DNA of 64,000 nt from Rhizobiaceae bacterium (GTDB taxonomy: Bacteria > Pseudomonadota > Alphaproteobacteria > Rhizobiales > Rhizobiaceae), in contig JAEPQK010000002.1 in assembly GCA_017640615.1 (NCBI GenBank), forward strand, positions 372,001 to 436,000, given 5' to 3'. Shown here in pieces: positions 48,018 through 57,873 of the stretch. The notes under the pieces were generated by a model. That model was not told the DNA's origin. It was given only the letters and a program-made list of their open reading frames with translations, and did no database searches. Within the stretch, counting starts at the first letter, position 1; each line of letters opens with the position of its first letter. The position numbers and the translations under genes were made by a program.

Positions 48018-48620
48018 CTAGTCCATGATGTGTTTCAGCCCGGCCCGAAAATAATCGTAGCCGGTGTAGAGCGTAATGATGGCCGAAATCCACAACAGCA
48101 CGATGCCGGTCTCGGTCGCATAGCCGATCAGTTTGTCGCCCGCCGGACCCGCGATCAGAAAGCCGATGGCGACGAGCTGCACGGTTGTTTTCCATTTGGC
48201 GAGCCGCGTGACGGGAACCGAAACCTTCAGCTCGGCGAGATATTCGCGCAGGCCCGATACGAGGATTTCGCGGCACAGGATGATGATCGCCGCCCACAGC
48301 GTCCAGCCGGCAATCGTGCCGTCCGCCGCCATCAGAAGCAGCGCGGCGGCCACCAGCAGCTTGTCGGCGATCGGGTCCAGCATCTTGCCGATATTCGACG
48401 TCTGCTGCCACACGCGTGCGAGATAGCCGTCGAGAAAATCGGTCAGGCTAGCGACGACGAAGATGCCGAGCGCTGTCCAGCGTGCGGGATCGCTGCTTTG
48501 CAGGCGGCCTTCGAGAAAAAAGCACAGCACGACCAGAGGCACCGCGAGAATGCGGGCATAGGTCAACAGGTTCGGGACGCTGAATGCGAGCCTGCCGGTT
48601 TCGCTGCCCTGTGCGGTCAA
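48018..48620 (-). CDS. pgsA: CDP-diacylglycerol-glycerol-3-phosphate phosphatidyltransferase
   Basis: Makes phosphatidylglycerol phosphate. The 200-residue membrane protein has the CDP-alcohol motif starting DFLDGYLARVWQQT and ending MLDPIADK. The frame opens at TTG 48680, but TTG 48620 has GGAG 8 nt upstream and gives the family-length N-terminus, so I use it; the true start is unsure. It forms an operon-like run with moaD and moaE. Confidence 0.9.
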   Translation of the reverse strand: MTAQGSETGRLAFSVPNLLTYARILAVPLVVLCFFLEGRLQSSDPARWTALGIFVVASLTDFLDGYLARVWQQTSNIGKMLDPIADKLLVAAALLLMAADGTIAGWTLWAAIIILCREILVSGLREYLAELKVSVPVTRLAKWKTTVQLVAIGFLIAGPAGDKLIGYATETGIVLLWISAIITLYTGYDYFRAGLKHIMD

Positions 48621-48707
48621 TTCAACGCTCTCCGTGCCCTGTGCCGCGCGCAACACCGCGCCTGCCGGGAAATATGACAATGATTGTTGCGAGGCAACAG
48701 GCTGCGA

Positions 48708-50783
48708 TCAAGCCCCGGACTCGTGGAAATGATTGTATATCTGCTTCGCCATCGCTTCCGATATTCCATCTACGCCAGCCAAATCTTCGACGGCGGCGCG
48801 GCTGACTGCTTTGGCCGTGCCGAAATGATGAAGAAGGGCCCGCTTGCGCCCTGGCCCGATGCCGGCGATTTCATCAAGCGGGTTGCGCGTAAGTTCCTTT
48901 TTGCGCCGTGCACGGTGTGAGCCAATCGCAAAGCGATGCGCCTCGTCGCGCAGCCGCTGGATGAAATAAAGCAGCGGGTCCCGCACTGGCAGTGAGAAAG
49001 ATTCACGCCCGTCCATAAAAAAGCGCTCGCGGCCGGCTTCGCGGTCAGCACCCTTGGCGACGCCGATGGCGGTCACCTTGCCAGCGATGCCAAGTTCGTC
49101 GAGCACCTGCCGAACCGACGACATCTGGCCCTTGCCGCCGTCGATGAGAATGAGGTCGGGCCAGGCTGGCGTGTCGGCCCGGGCCGGATTGTCGTCATCG
49201 TCGTCCGTATCGGCCGCCTCGACGGGGATGCCGTGTTCCTTGATCAGCCGCGAAAAGCGCCGCTGCATCACCTCGCGCATCATACCGAAATCATCACCGG
49301 GCGTGATGTCGTCTGAGCGGATGTTGAACTTGCGGTACTGGCCTTTCACGAAACCCTCCGGCCCGGCCACGATCATCGCGCCGACGGCGTTGGAGCCCAT
49401 AATGTGGGAGTTGTCGTAGACCTCGATACGGCGCGGCGGCTGCGGTAACCCGAACGTTTCGGCCAGCCCCTTTAGGAGGCGCGCATGCGAAGATGTCTCC
49501 GCCAGCCGCCGGCCGAGCGCCTCGCGCGCGTTTTGCAGCGCATTGTCGGCGAGTTGTTTCTTCTCGCCGCGCTGCGGCACGCTCACCGAAACTCTCCGTC
49601 CGGCCCGTGTTGAAAGCGCTTCTGCAAGCAGCGCTTGTTCCTCAACCGCGTGCGAAAGCAAGATCGTTCGCGGGCAAGGCTTGTCGTCGTAGAATTGGGT
49701 GAGAAATGCGCCAAGAACCTCCGCCGGACCGAGCGCGGAATCGGCCTTGGGGAAATAGGCGCGGTTGCCCCAGTTCTGGCCGGTGCGGAAGAAGAACACC
49801 TCGATACAGGTCTGTCCGCCTTCCTGATGGATGGCAAAGACGTCCGCTTCCTCCACGGATTGCGGGTTGATGCCCTGGTGACTCTGCACATGGGAGAGGG
49901 CAGCCAGACGGTCACGATAAATCGCGGCTCGTTCGAAATCGAGCTCTTCGGAGGCTTCCTGCATGGCGCGCGAAATCTGAGCCTTAATGTTCGAAGAGCG
50001 CCCCGAAAGAAACGCCTTCGCCTCTCGCACCAGCTCGGCATATTCCGTCTCGGTCACTTCGCCTGTACAGGGACCGGCGCAGCGCTTGATCTGGTAGAGC
50101 AGGCAAGGCCGGGTGCGGCTTTCGAAAACCGAATCCGTACATGTGCGCAGCAGGAATGCGCGCTGCAGCGAATTGATCGTGCGGCCGACCGCCATCGCTG
50201 AGGCAAACGGGCCGTAATAGTCACCCTTTCGGCTGCGCGCACCGCGGTGTTTGAAAATGCCGGGCGCGGCATGATCGCCCGTCATCAGGATGTAGGGGAA
50301 CGATTTGTCGTCCCGCATCAAAACATTGAAGCGCGGACGCAAGCGCTTGATAAGATTCGCTTCCAGCAGAAGCGCCTCGGTCTCCGTGCGGGTAACGACG
50401 AATTCCATGCCCGCTGTCTCTCGCACCATTCGGCCGATGCGATCGGTGTGGAAACGGCCCTGCGCATAGGAAGTCACGCGCTTTTTCAGGCTGCGCGCCT
50501 TGCCGACATAAAGCACGTCGCCGGCCTGATTCAGCATGCGGTAGACGCCGGGCTGGTTCGGCAGTTGCTTGACCAGTGTCTGGATCACCTCCGGCCCGGT
50601 CGCCAGCTGCTGGCCATCGATCCCGATGCCCGACCAGTCGACCGAAGCGAGCAATTCCCGCACCGTGGTCTCGGCGACTTCAGCTTCGGTCTCGTCGTCT
50701 TCCGCTTCCTCGCCCGGCATATAACCGGCCATGTCGCCAGACGCCTTGTCGCGTTTGGGGATGGGTGGGTTGCCAGCGTTCAT
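48708..50783 (-). CDS. uvrC: Excinuclease ABC subunit C
   Basis: Makes both incisions in nucleotide excision repair. The protein (about 691 residues) has the GIY-YIG domain ([20 protein letters not shown]), the UVR linker, the UvrC homology region with [11 protein letters not shown] and a C-terminal helix-hairpin-helix ([12 protein letters not shown]). A 50-residue acidic extension precedes the GIY-YIG domain, more than in E. coli. ATG 50783 overlaps the SDR stop (ATGA). Confidence 0.96.
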   Translation of the reverse strand: MNAGNPPIPKRDKASGDMAGYMPGEEAEDDETEAEVAETTVRELLASVDWSGIGIDGQQLATGPEVIQTLVKQLPNQPGVYRMLNQAGDVLYVGKARSLKKRVTSYAQGRFHTDRIGRMVRETAGMEFVVTRTETEALLLEANLIKRLRPRFNVLMRDDKSFPYILMTGDHAAPGIFKHRGARSRKGDYYGPFASAMAVGRTINSLQRAFLLRTCTDSVFESRTRPCLLYQIKRCAGPCTGEVTETEYAELVREAKAFLSGRSSNIKAQISRAMQEASEELDFERAAIYRDRLAALSHVQSHQGINPQSVEEADVFAIHQEGGQTCIEVFFFRTGQNWGNRAYFPKADSALGPAEVLGAFLTQFYDDKPCPRTILLSHAVEEQALLAEALSTRAGRRVSVSVPQRGEKKQLADNALQNAREALGRRLAETSSHARLLKGLAETFGLPQPPRRIEVYDNSHIMGSNAVGAMIVAGPEGFVKGQYRKFNIRSDDITPGDDFGMMREVMQRRFSRLIKEHGIPVEAADTDDDDDNPARADTPAWPDLILIDGGKGQMSSVRQVLDELGIAGKVTAIGVAKGADREAGRERFFMDGRESFSLPVRDPLLYFIQRLRDEAHRFAIGSHRARRKKELTRNPLDEIAGIGPGRKRALLHHFGTAKAVSRAAVEDLAGVDGISEAMAKQIYNHFHESGA

Positions 50784-51541
50784 TCTATGCCCGTGACGTC
50801 TTCCGTCTCCCAGGCCAGATGCTGCCCGCCATCGATGGCGATCATCTGCCCGGTAACCGATTTCGCTTCCCACAGATAAAGGATGGTGCGGCTGAACTCT
50901 TCAAGCGACGGCCCGTGGCCGAGAAGCACCGAATCGGTCTGCTGGCTGAAATCGGCGTCCGACTGACGGTCGTTTTTCATTGTCGGTCCGGGCCCCAGCG
51001 CATTGACCCGCACGCGCGGTGCAAGGCCCTGCGCCATGGTCTGCGTGGCTGCCCACAATGCGCTTTTCGATAGCGTGTAGGAAAAGAAGCGCGGATTGAG
51101 CCGCCACACCCGCTGATCGATCACATTGACGGCGAGGCCGTCATTGCCGGCCGGAAGCGCAGCCGCAAAGCGGCTGATCAGCGCCACCGGTGCCTTGAGA
51201 TGGATGTCGAAATGCTGGTCCCACTTTGCCCAGTCGGGGGCCTCTGGACTGTCCGGCTCGAAAGCGGAGGCATTGTTGACAAGTAGCCGCACCGGCCCCA
51301 GCTCGGTCGAAACATCGTCAATCAGCGCTTCGCACACGGCCATGTCCGCCAGGTCGGCCTGAAAGATTGCGGCCTTGCCGCCAGAGGCTTCGATCTCCGC
51401 CGCCAATGCTGTCGCCTCGTCTGCCGAGGAGCGATAGTGGATCGCCACCGTGAAGCCGGCCTCTGCCAGCCCACGTGCGATTGCGGCTCCGATGCGCTTT
51501 GCGCCACCCGTGACGAGTGCGACTTCGCCCTTTGTGCTCAT
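50780..51541 (-). CDS. SDR family oxidoreductase, pteridine-reductase-like
   Basis: A 253-residue protein. Its Rossmann motif is TGGAKRIG, not the usual TGxxxGIG; an Arg at this place marks NADPH-dependent pteridine reductases (PTR1, FolM). NNAS and the YTLSK active site are present, and the ending [13 protein letters not shown] is typical. Reduction of dihydropterin or folate is plausible, not proven. Its stop overlaps the uvrC start. Confidence 0.86.
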   Translation of the reverse strand: MSTKGEVALVTGGAKRIGAAIARGLAEAGFTVAIHYRSSADEATALAAEIEASGGKAAIFQADLADMAVCEALIDDVSTELGPVRLLVNNASAFEPDSPEAPDWAKWDQHFDIHLKAPVALISRFAAALPAGNDGLAVNVIDQRVWRLNPRFFSYTLSKSALWAATQTMAQGLAPRVRVNALGPGPTMKNDRQSDADFSQQTDSVLLGHGPSLEEFSRTILYLWEAKSVTGQMIAIDGGQHLAWETEDVTGIE

Positions 51542-51554
51542 CCCCGCCCGCCCG

Positions 51555-52481
51555 TCATATCAGCGCGACGATATATGTCGCATATGCCGCGAGCATCGCA
51601 GCGCCCGCCCATTTGCCGGCTGTAAGCCGACCGAATGCGAGGATGGCGACCACAATTGCCGCGCCGAGCATCACCCACATATCCATTGCGATGATGTGCG
51701 GATCCACCGCCACTGGCGTGATCAGTGCGGTCAGGCCCATGATTCCCAGAATGTTGAATATGTTGGAGCCCACGACATTGCCGAGCGCAATCGCCGTGCT
51801 GCGCCGGCAAGCCGCCATCACGGTCGTCGCGAGTTCGGGAAGCGAGGTGCCGACCGCGATTACGGTCAGACCAATAATCGTATCGGGCACGTTGAAGGCT
51901 TCGGCCACGCCGATACCGCCATTTACGGTGAGTTTCGCCGCGATCGGTAGCCCGATGAGTCCGCCGATCAGATATGCCGCGACGCGTTTCGTGTCGTGAT
52001 GGTGCGGCGCCGCCGCCTGCCCGCTGCGGCTCGCCCGACGTGCCATCCAGAATTGCCAGTAAACATAGGCGATGATGCAGGCAAAGAGCAGCAGGCCTTC
52101 GAACCGGCCGAGAAGGCCGTTCGACATGAGCATCATGAACACCAGCGTTGCCGCGATCATGGCCGTCACATTGCGGCGTAAGCCCTGCCCGAGAGGGCGG
52201 ATCGGCACCATCATCGCCGGCACGCCGATCACCAGAAGAACATTTGCGATGTTGGAGCCGACGACATTGCCGATCGCAATGCCCGGCGCGCCCGTTAGAG
52301 CGGCCTGGACGGAGATCAGCAATTCGGGAAGCGATGTACCGGCCGACACGACCGTGAGGCCGATCACGAGCGGCGAGATGCCGAGATTCTCGGCCGCCTG
52401 AACCGCCCCGCGAACGAGAAGGTCGCCCGAAACGATAAGCAGGGCGAGGCCGGCTGCAAGCAATGTAAGGCTGAGGATCAT
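51555..52481 (-). CDS. Calcium/sodium antiporter (CaCA family)
   Basis: A 308-residue membrane protein with about ten helices and the two inverted repeats of the family: the first holds GTSLPELLISVQA and GNVVGSNIANVLLV, the second GTSLPELATTVMAA and GNVVGSNIFNILGI. These alpha-repeats bind the cation. YrbG-like. ATG 52481 is used; GTG 52508 in the same frame is possible. Convergent side faces the SDR gene. Confidence 0.9.
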   Translation of the reverse strand: MILSLTLLAAGLALLIVSGDLLVRGAVQAAENLGISPLVIGLTVVSAGTSLPELLISVQAALTGAPGIAIGNVVGSNIANVLLVIGVPAMMVPIRPLGQGLRRNVTAMIAATLVFMMLMSNGLLGRFEGLLLFACIIAYVYWQFWMARRASRSGQAAAPHHHDTKRVAAYLIGGLIGLPIAAKLTVNGGIGVAEAFNVPDTIIGLTVIAVGTSLPELATTVMAACRRSTAIALGNVVGSNIFNILGIMGLTALITPVAVDPHIIAMDMWVMLGAAIVVAILAFGRLTAGKWAGAAMLAAYATYIVALI

Positions 52482-52755
52482 AAGGGCCCGTAGAACAGAT
52501 ATCTGCACTATATAGCAACGCCCCCGCGCATATCCAACGCGCCCCGGCGCGCAGTGTTGACGCCCCGTGTCAGCAGCCATGTTGCTGAATTGTCACGTCA
52601 AATTTGCGCCTCAAATCCGCCAGCGAAACTCCCGATTTCGAATCTGCTTCCGCCGCATTCAATGGCGACATTCCGCTTCGGTTATCCGACTGACGCCGTA
52701 CGCGGCTGGGCGGATTGGGGGTTTGTTTCTCGTACCTAACCAAGGAGAAGGACAG

Positions 52756-53424
52756 ATGAGAGCCAGAACGAACAAGCGCTTTTTCGCTGCACTGGCGCTC
52801 GGCGCGGCGGTTATTGCAAGCACCGCGACTGTGCATGCGGCAGATGTAACTTATGAGGAGCCGCCGGCACCGACGCCGGGTCCGATCGAAAACGCCCCTG
52901 TGGCAAGCTGGGTGGGCCCGTATCTGGGTGTCTATGGCGGTTACGGCTTTGGCGGCCGCACGCAGGGCGCCAACGGTGGTCCCATCTCGACCAATGGTTG
53001 GCTGTTCGGCGGTTTCGCCGGCTACAACATGCAGAGCGGCCGCATTGTCTACGGTCTTGAAGGCGACATCGGCTACAACGGCATGAATGGCGGCAATGGC
53101 ACGACCTATTCGCGCCAGGGTCTCGAAGGCTCGCTGCGTGCGCGTCTCGGCTATTCGCCGGATGACGCCATCCTGCTTTACGCAACCGCTGGTGGCGCTG
53201 CCACGGCTCAGCGCATCTACGATGCCGCTGGTACCGCGCGTGGCACCGCAATCGGCTGGACCGCCGGTGCCGGTATGGATGCCAAGCTGACCGACAATGT
53301 CTTCGGCCGCGTCGAATATCGCTACACCGATTTCGGTTCCACCACCCTCAACACCGGTTCCGGCCCACAGACCGTGTCGCCGCAGAACCACCGTGTGATG
53401 ATCGGTGCTGGTCTGAAATTCTGA
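52756..53424 (+). CDS. Outer-membrane beta-barrel protein, Omp25/31-like
   Basis: A 222-residue exported protein with a signal peptide (ALALGAAVIASTATVHA) and eight expected strands; it ends in a terminal Phe (RVMIGAGLKF), as needed for BAM recognition. WVGPYLGVYGGYGFG is typical of rhizobial and Brucella Omp25/31 porin-like proteins. AAGGAGAAGG precedes the ATG. Followed by its own terminator. Confidence 0.91.
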   Translation: MRARTNKRFFAALALGAAVIASTATVHAADVTYEEPPAPTPGPIENAPVASWVGPYLGVYGGYGFGGRTQGANGGPISTNGWLFGGFAGYNMQSGRIVYGLEGDIGYNGMNGGNGTTYSRQGLEGSLRARLGYSPDDAILLYATAGGAATAQRIYDAAGTARGTAIGWTAGAGMDAKLTDNVFGRVEYRYTDFGSTTLNTGSGPQTVSPQNHRVMIGAGLKF

Positions 53425-53446
53425 CGCCAGTCAGCTACGAAAAAGA

Positions 53447-53474
53447 AAAAGCCGGCCTCAGCGCCGGCTTTTTT
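53447..53474. terminator. Bidirectional rho-independent terminator
   Basis: Stem GCCGGC (53451-53456) pairs with GCCGGC (53463-53468) around CTCAGC; T6 on the plus side and an AAAAGAAAAA run on the left allow ending of both the barrel gene and the convergent GST gene. Confidence 0.9.
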
Positions 53475-53483
53475 GTGTCTGCC

Positions 53484-54092
53484 TTAGGCAGGTGGCGCCT
53501 TTGGCAGAAATTCGACCAGTTCAGGGAATTTGTCGTCAAAGCGTTTGGCCCAGCGGACCAGCTTGGAACGTCCGCGCTCCCATTTGCCTTCGAAGCGCAG
53601 TGAGCAATAGCCAAGGCAGGCGCGTACCGCGATATGGCCGGCGGTGATTTTCTTCGGCAGCTTGGGTGGCGCGGCGTTCAGCGCGTCCAGCGCGCGTATT
53701 GCTTTGCCCCACTGCAAATCCAGCCAGCTTTGCTGCCACATTTCCTCAGGCCGAAAGCGCCGCTCGTAGACATGCGCCAGCAGCGTATCGCAAAGCCCGT
53801 CGGCCAGGGCCTCGAGCCGCTCCGCCTCGGTGCGCTTGGTGGCATTGCGCGGGAATAGCGCGTTGCGAGACACCCGGTTCAGATATTGCGTGATCGTCCG
53901 GCTGTCATAGATGCTCTCGCCTTCGTCTGTGATCAGAACCGGTATCTTGCCAAGCGGGTTGTCGGCGAGAAAGTCATCGCCGGGTTTGGTGGTGTCGGTC
54001 AAAACCGATTCGAAGGCTATCCCGGCATATGCGGCCGACATGCGGACCTTGGCGCTATAGGGGGAGGGGGGTGCGAATCTGATCTTCGGCAT
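53484..54092 (-). CDS. Glutathione S-transferase family protein
   Basis: A 202-residue GST-like protein. N-terminal domain MPKIRFAPPSPYSAKVRMSA lacks a clear Cys or Tyr active residue but keeps the Ser-Pro-type start and the VPVL, ESIYDSRTI G-site. C-terminal helical domain present. AAGGAA precedes ATG 54092; frames extending upstream are not supported. Substrate unknown. Confidence 0.87.
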   Translation of the reverse strand: MPKIRFAPPSPYSAKVRMSAAYAGIAFESVLTDTTKPGDDFLADNPLGKIPVLITDEGESIYDSRTITQYLNRVSRNALFPRNATKRTEAERLEALADGLCDTLLAHVYERRFRPEEMWQQSWLDLQWGKAIRALDALNAAPPKLPKKITAGHIAVRACLGYCSLRFEGKWERGRSKLVRWAKRFDDKFPELVEFLPKAPPA

Positions 54093-54112
54093 TCTGATTT
54101 CCTTGAAGATAT

Positions 54113-54784
54113 TTATGGCGCGCTGGGAACGAAAAGGCTGCTCGCCCGGCAGCCGTGGGCATCGACCTCGCCGCAAGCGCGAAAATCGAGGGTCTTGGTG
54201 AGGCATATCCGTACCTCGGTCAGCCGGCCGGATCTGCAACTGACCGCGATACCCGTTTCTTTAAGGCCCGGATTAGCGCCGATGAATGCGGCTTCCACTG
54301 CGTCCGCTGACATGTGCGAGGGGTCCATCGCAGTCTCGAGCGTTGCGGGGATGCTGATCCTGTCAAACGCTTCGCGCGTTGCTTCCAGATAGGCGCTCTG
54401 GCTCAATCCGGTGCAGCTCCCATGCTTGCGCCACTGATGCCCGACAAGCCCGGCCGAGGGCATGATGTCGATGATCGTGCTCACGAGCTGGTTTGAAACC
54501 CGCTCCGGCTCGCTGCTTGGACAATATTCTGGATAGCCGCTCGCATATTGCGGCCAAAGCCCATGCGCGATGAATGCGTAGTCGCGCTCGATGCCGCATT
54601 GGCGGCGGTTCGCATCGGGACCGTGCTCGGCGCAGTAGCTCGGCGACCAGGAGAGCGACATGACGTAGAATTCGAAGCCCGTTCCGCGCTGCGCCGCAGA
54701 GCTGTCGAAGGCGGCGGCCGGCTCGGTCCGTACAAGAATCGCAAGGCCGGCCAGCACCAGCAGGGAAAGGAACGATAGCCGCAT
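54113..54784 (-). CDS. Secreted ribonuclease T2
   Basis: A 223-residue exported RNase. Signal peptide (SFLSLLVLAGLAILV, cleavage near EPAAA), then the two catalytic segments: FIAHGLWPQY (His74) and HQWRKHGSC (His116, His121). Several Cys fit disulfides of the family. It degrades RNA in the periplasm or outside. It starts 7 nt downstream of a Cys-containing secreted protein, so they share an operon. Confidence 0.93.
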   Translation of the reverse strand: MRLSFLSLLVLAGLAILVRTEPAAAFDSSAAQRGTGFEFYVMSLSWSPSYCAEHGPDANRRQCGIERDYAFIAHGLWPQYASGYPEYCPSSEPERVSNQLVSTIIDIMPSAGLVGHQWRKHGSCTGLSQSAYLEATREAFDRISIPATLETAMDPSHMSADAVEAAFIGANPGLKETGIAVSCRSGRLTEVRICLTKTLDFRACGEVDAHGCRASSLFVPSAP

Positions 54785-54791
54785 CTGGTTT

Positions 54792-55223
54792 CTAGTGAAG
54801 CACCCTGCAGCGCCCGCCATAAACATGCCAGCGGTCGAAGCCTGAAATGCAGAATTCCACATTGGATCCGATGCCGACAAAGCCCATCCGGCTTTCGATC
54901 AGATACCACATTGAGCGCCGCCGCCCATCGGACAGGTCGACCGACCCGCGGCAATAGCGACGCGCGATCGGATGCCGGTCGTCGGACGGTTTGTAGCGGG
55001 ATTGCCCAAGCCGCGCATAATTCACGATCTCGACATTGGGCAGGCCGGGAACGTTGCGCACCTGATGGCGGAAACGATGCGAAATCTTCGTCAGCACGCG
55101 GGTGTCGGAACAAGCGCCGGGGTCTGAGGCATCGAGGCCGTGAATATAGTCCGCCGCCTCCGCGCTCCAGCCGGTCAGTCCAAGCATCATCGCCACGATC
55201 AGGGCTTTGAACGACAGTTTCAT
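54792..55223 (-). CDS. Secreted Cys-containing protein next to RNase T2, hypothetical
   Basis: A 143-residue protein with a signal peptide (KLSFKALIVAMMLGLTGWS, cleavage at AEAADY) and four cysteines (38, 91, 125, 139), enough for two disulfides. No family recognised. Tight linkage to the RNase T2 gene suggests a shared role, for example a partner, processing factor or inhibitor; that is inference only. Confidence 0.78.
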   Translation of the reverse strand: MKLSFKALIVAMMLGLTGWSAEAADYIHGLDASDPGACSDTRVLTKISHRFRHQVRNVPGLPNVEIVNYARLGQSRYKPSDDRHPIARRYCRGSVDLSDGRRRSMWYLIESRMGFVGIGSNVEFCISGFDRWHVYGGRCRVLH

Positions 55224-55375
55224 GGAACCTCCGGCAGTTTCGCGCGGTCACTTTGGTCGGTGCGGCAATCACGGTCAAGCGAAGCAGCCGCCTCGCAATC
55301 GCTAAAAATCAATTTATCCGATTAAGCGGCGCCAAACCCGTCTCTGTTATGCAGGACGCGACGACGGAGCCATGT

Positions 55376-55705
55376 ATGGATTTCGAGAACGAAAACGAAC
55401 CGGGAGAACGTTGCCGCATCAGGGTGGTCATTCGCGCCCGCGGCCGCGATCATACCGGCTATGTCATCAAGCGCTCCGCGTTCAGCCTGCTGCTGCTCAC
55501 CGACAATGTTGAAGGTATCTGGACCGGCGACCGTATTGAGGTAGTTGGCCATGAATTTGGCCCGGTCGTCGGCACCGCGCAGTGGCGCATGCCGCGCCGC
55601 CTCGGCATGAAGATCCACGGTGTCAGTGAGGCCGATGCCGGCCTGCGCGACCTCTGGCGCTTCTCCAAGAGTGAAAAACAGCCAAAGGCGAACGCCAAGA
55701 CCTGA
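55376..55705 (+). CDS. Hypothetical PilZ-like protein
   Basis: A 109-residue acidic to basic protein. The centre (RCRIRVVIRARGRDHTGYVIKR... IEVVGHEFGPVVGTAQW) resembles a PilZ-like barrel: Arg-rich start, DRIEV and VGTAQW-type end. The RxxxR binding signature is not fully clear, so binding of cyclic di-GMP is unproven. ATG 55376 is chosen for its GGAG; ATG 55349 has none. Confidence 0.65.
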   Translation: MDFENENEPGERCRIRVVIRARGRDHTGYVIKRSAFSLLLLTDNVEGIWTGDRIEVVGHEFGPVVGTAQWRMPRRLGMKIHGVSEADAGLRDLWRFSKSEKQPKANAKT

Positions 55706-55767
55706 TCTGGGTGTTGGCACAACGGACTGCGCTACCGCGCAGCGCCAATGCCGGCTAAGCTGCCGGC

Positions 55768-57873
55768 ATGAACCAGCACACGCCCAATATTGGCCACTCG
55801 GCCTGTCCGCATGATTGCCCGTCCACATGCGCGCTCGATGTCGAGCTCCTTGATGACGGCCGCATAGGCCGCGTTCACGGCGCGAAGGACAACAGCTACA
55901 CGGCGGGCGTGATCTGCGCCAAAGTCGCGCGCTATGCCGAGCGCATTCATCATCCAGACCGCCTGCTGAAGCCGCTCATTCGTTCGGGTGCGAAAGGCGA
56001 GGGCGCCTGGAAAGAGGCAAGCTGGGACGCCGCCCTCGACTTCGTCGCCGAAAGGTTCATTCGGGCAGAGGAAAAGCACTGCAGCGAAACGGTCTGGCCT
56101 TATCAGTATGCCGGCACGATGGGGCGCGTGCAGCGCGACGGCATTCATCGTCTCCGCCACGCCAAGAAATATTCCAACCAGTTCGACACGATCTGCACCA
56201 ACCTTGCCTGGACAGGCTTCACCGTCGGCGCAGGCACGCTGATGGGGCCGGACCCGCGCGAGATGGCAAAGTCGGACTGTGTGGTCATCTGGGGCACCAA
56301 CGCGGTGGTCACGCAGGTCAATGTGATGACCCACGCCGTGCGCGCCAGAAAGGAACGCGGCGCCAAGATCGTGGTCATCGACGTCTACGACAACGCGACC
56401 ATGAAGCAGGCCGACCTCGGTCTGGTGCTGAAGCCCGGAACCGACGGCGCGCTCGCCTGCGCGGTGATGCACATCCTCTTCCGCGACAACCTCGCCGACC
56501 GCGATTATCTGGACAGGTTTGCGGACGACCCGAAGGGCCTCGAGCGGCATCTGGCGTCGAAAACACCCGAATGGGCGTCCGCCATCACAGGCATCCCCGT
56601 CGCGGAGATCGAGGCATTCGCGCGGCTGGTGGGCACCACCAAACGCAGCTACTTCCGGCTTGGCTACGGTTTTTCGCGCCAGCGCAATGGCGCGGTCAAC
56701 ATGCATGCCGCGTCCTGCATCCCTACCGTCACCGGCGCCTGGCAATATGAAGGCGGCGGGGCATTCCATTCCAACAACGCCATCTTCAAATTCGACCAGT
56801 CGCTGCTGGAAGGTGTCGCGTTTCGCGATCCCGATATCCGCTATCTCGACCAGTCGCAGATCGGCCGCGTGCTGACTGGCGACGCCGAGGCCCTGCAAGG
56901 CGGCCCGCCGGTCACGGCGATGCTGATCCAGAACACCAACCCAGCCAATGTCTGCCCCGAGCAGCGGCTTGTGAGGGAAGGCTTCCTGCGCGACGACCTC
57001 TTCACCTGCGTGCACGAACAGTTCATGACCGACACAGCCAAACTCGCCGATGTCGTGCTGCCGGCGACCATGTTCCTGGAGCATGACGACATTTATCGCG
57101 GCGGCGGCCACCAGCATGTCCTGCTCGGCCCCAAGCTCGTGGAACCGCCGGCCGGCCCGCGCGAAAACCTCTATGTCGTCGAGGAGCTGGCAAAGCGGCT
57201 CGGCGTCAGCCACCTGCCGGGCTTCGGCATGAGCGCCCGCGAACATGTCGATGTCATCCTGTCGAAGGCGGGACACGGTACGTTCGATACTTTCCGCGTG
57301 GATCGCTGGGTCGATCTGCAGCCCGATTTCGCCACCGCGCATTTCAGCAATGGCTTTGCGCACAAGGACGGCAAGTTCCGCTTCAAGCCGGACTGGGAGG
57401 GCCAGGTCGCGCCCAACCGGCCACCAAAATCGATGGGCCTGCTCGGACCCACAAACGCGCTGCCCGAATTTCCCGATCATGTCGATCTGATCGAAATCGC
57501 AGACACAGACCATCCCTTCCGGCTGGCGACCTCACCCGCGCGCTCCTACCTCAATTCGAGCTTCACCGAGACACCGGGCTCCTTAAAGCGCGAAGGTCGG
57601 CCCGAGCTCGTCATCCACCCGCACGATGCCGCCGACCTCGGCATTGAAGAGGGCGCGCGCATTGAGATCGGCAACCGGCGCGGCGAACTGGTGCTTCACG
57701 CCAAACTGGCCGACAGCGCCCGGCGCGGCGTGGTCATCGCCGAAGGCATTTGGCCGAACGGTGCGCATGAGCGCGGCGAGGGCATCAACATTCTGGTCGG
57801 CGCCGACCACGCCCCACCATTCGGCGGCGTGGCTTTCCATGACACCAAGGTGTGGCTCAGGAAGGCGAGCTAA
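55768..57873 (+). CDS. Molybdopterin oxidoreductase with 4Fe-4S site
   Basis: A 701-residue enzyme of the DMSO-reductase superfamily. The N-terminal cluster ligands are Cys13, Cys17, Cys21 and Cys50 (CPHDCPSTC...GVIC), followed by bis-MGD-binding domains and the C-terminal ADLGIEEGARIEI cofactor-cap domain. No Tat signal is seen at the N-terminus, so it is probably cytoplasmic. No electron-transfer or membrane subunits are adjacent. The substrate is unknown. MoaD/MoaE are 8 kb away. Stop overlaps the convergent DUF1801 gene over CTAA. Confidence 0.9.
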   Translation: MNQHTPNIGHSACPHDCPSTCALDVELLDDGRIGRVHGAKDNSYTAGVICAKVARYAERIHHPDRLLKPLIRSGAKGEGAWKEASWDAALDFVAERFIRAEEKHCSETVWPYQYAGTMGRVQRDGIHRLRHAKKYSNQFDTICTNLAWTGFTVGAGTLMGPDPREMAKSDCVVIWGTNAVVTQVNVMTHAVRARKERGAKIVVIDVYDNATMKQADLGLVLKPGTDGALACAVMHILFRDNLADRDYLDRFADDPKGLERHLASKTPEWASAITGIPVAEIEAFARLVGTTKRSYFRLGYGFSRQRNGAVNMHAASCIPTVTGAWQYEGGGAFHSNNAIFKFDQSLLEGVAFRDPDIRYLDQSQIGRVLTGDAEALQGGPPVTAMLIQNTNPANVCPEQRLVREGFLRDDLFTCVHEQFMTDTAKLADVVLPATMFLEHDDIYRGGGHQHVLLGPKLVEPPAGPRENLYVVEELAKRLGVSHLPGFGMSAREHVDVILSKAGHGTFDTFRVDRWVDLQPDFATAHFSNGFAHKDGKFRFKPDWEGQVAPNRPPKSMGLLGPTNALPEFPDHVDLIEIADTDHPFRLATSPARSYLNSSFTETPGSLKREGRPELVIHPHDAADLGIEEGARIEIGNRRGELVLHAKLADSARRGVVIAEGIWPNGAHERGEGINILVGADHAPPFGGVAFHDTKVWLRKAS

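Noticed and set aside
55732-57513. Minus-strand frame of 593 residues
   Set aside because: Mirror of the molybdopterin oxidoreductase gene; motifs belong to the plus strand.
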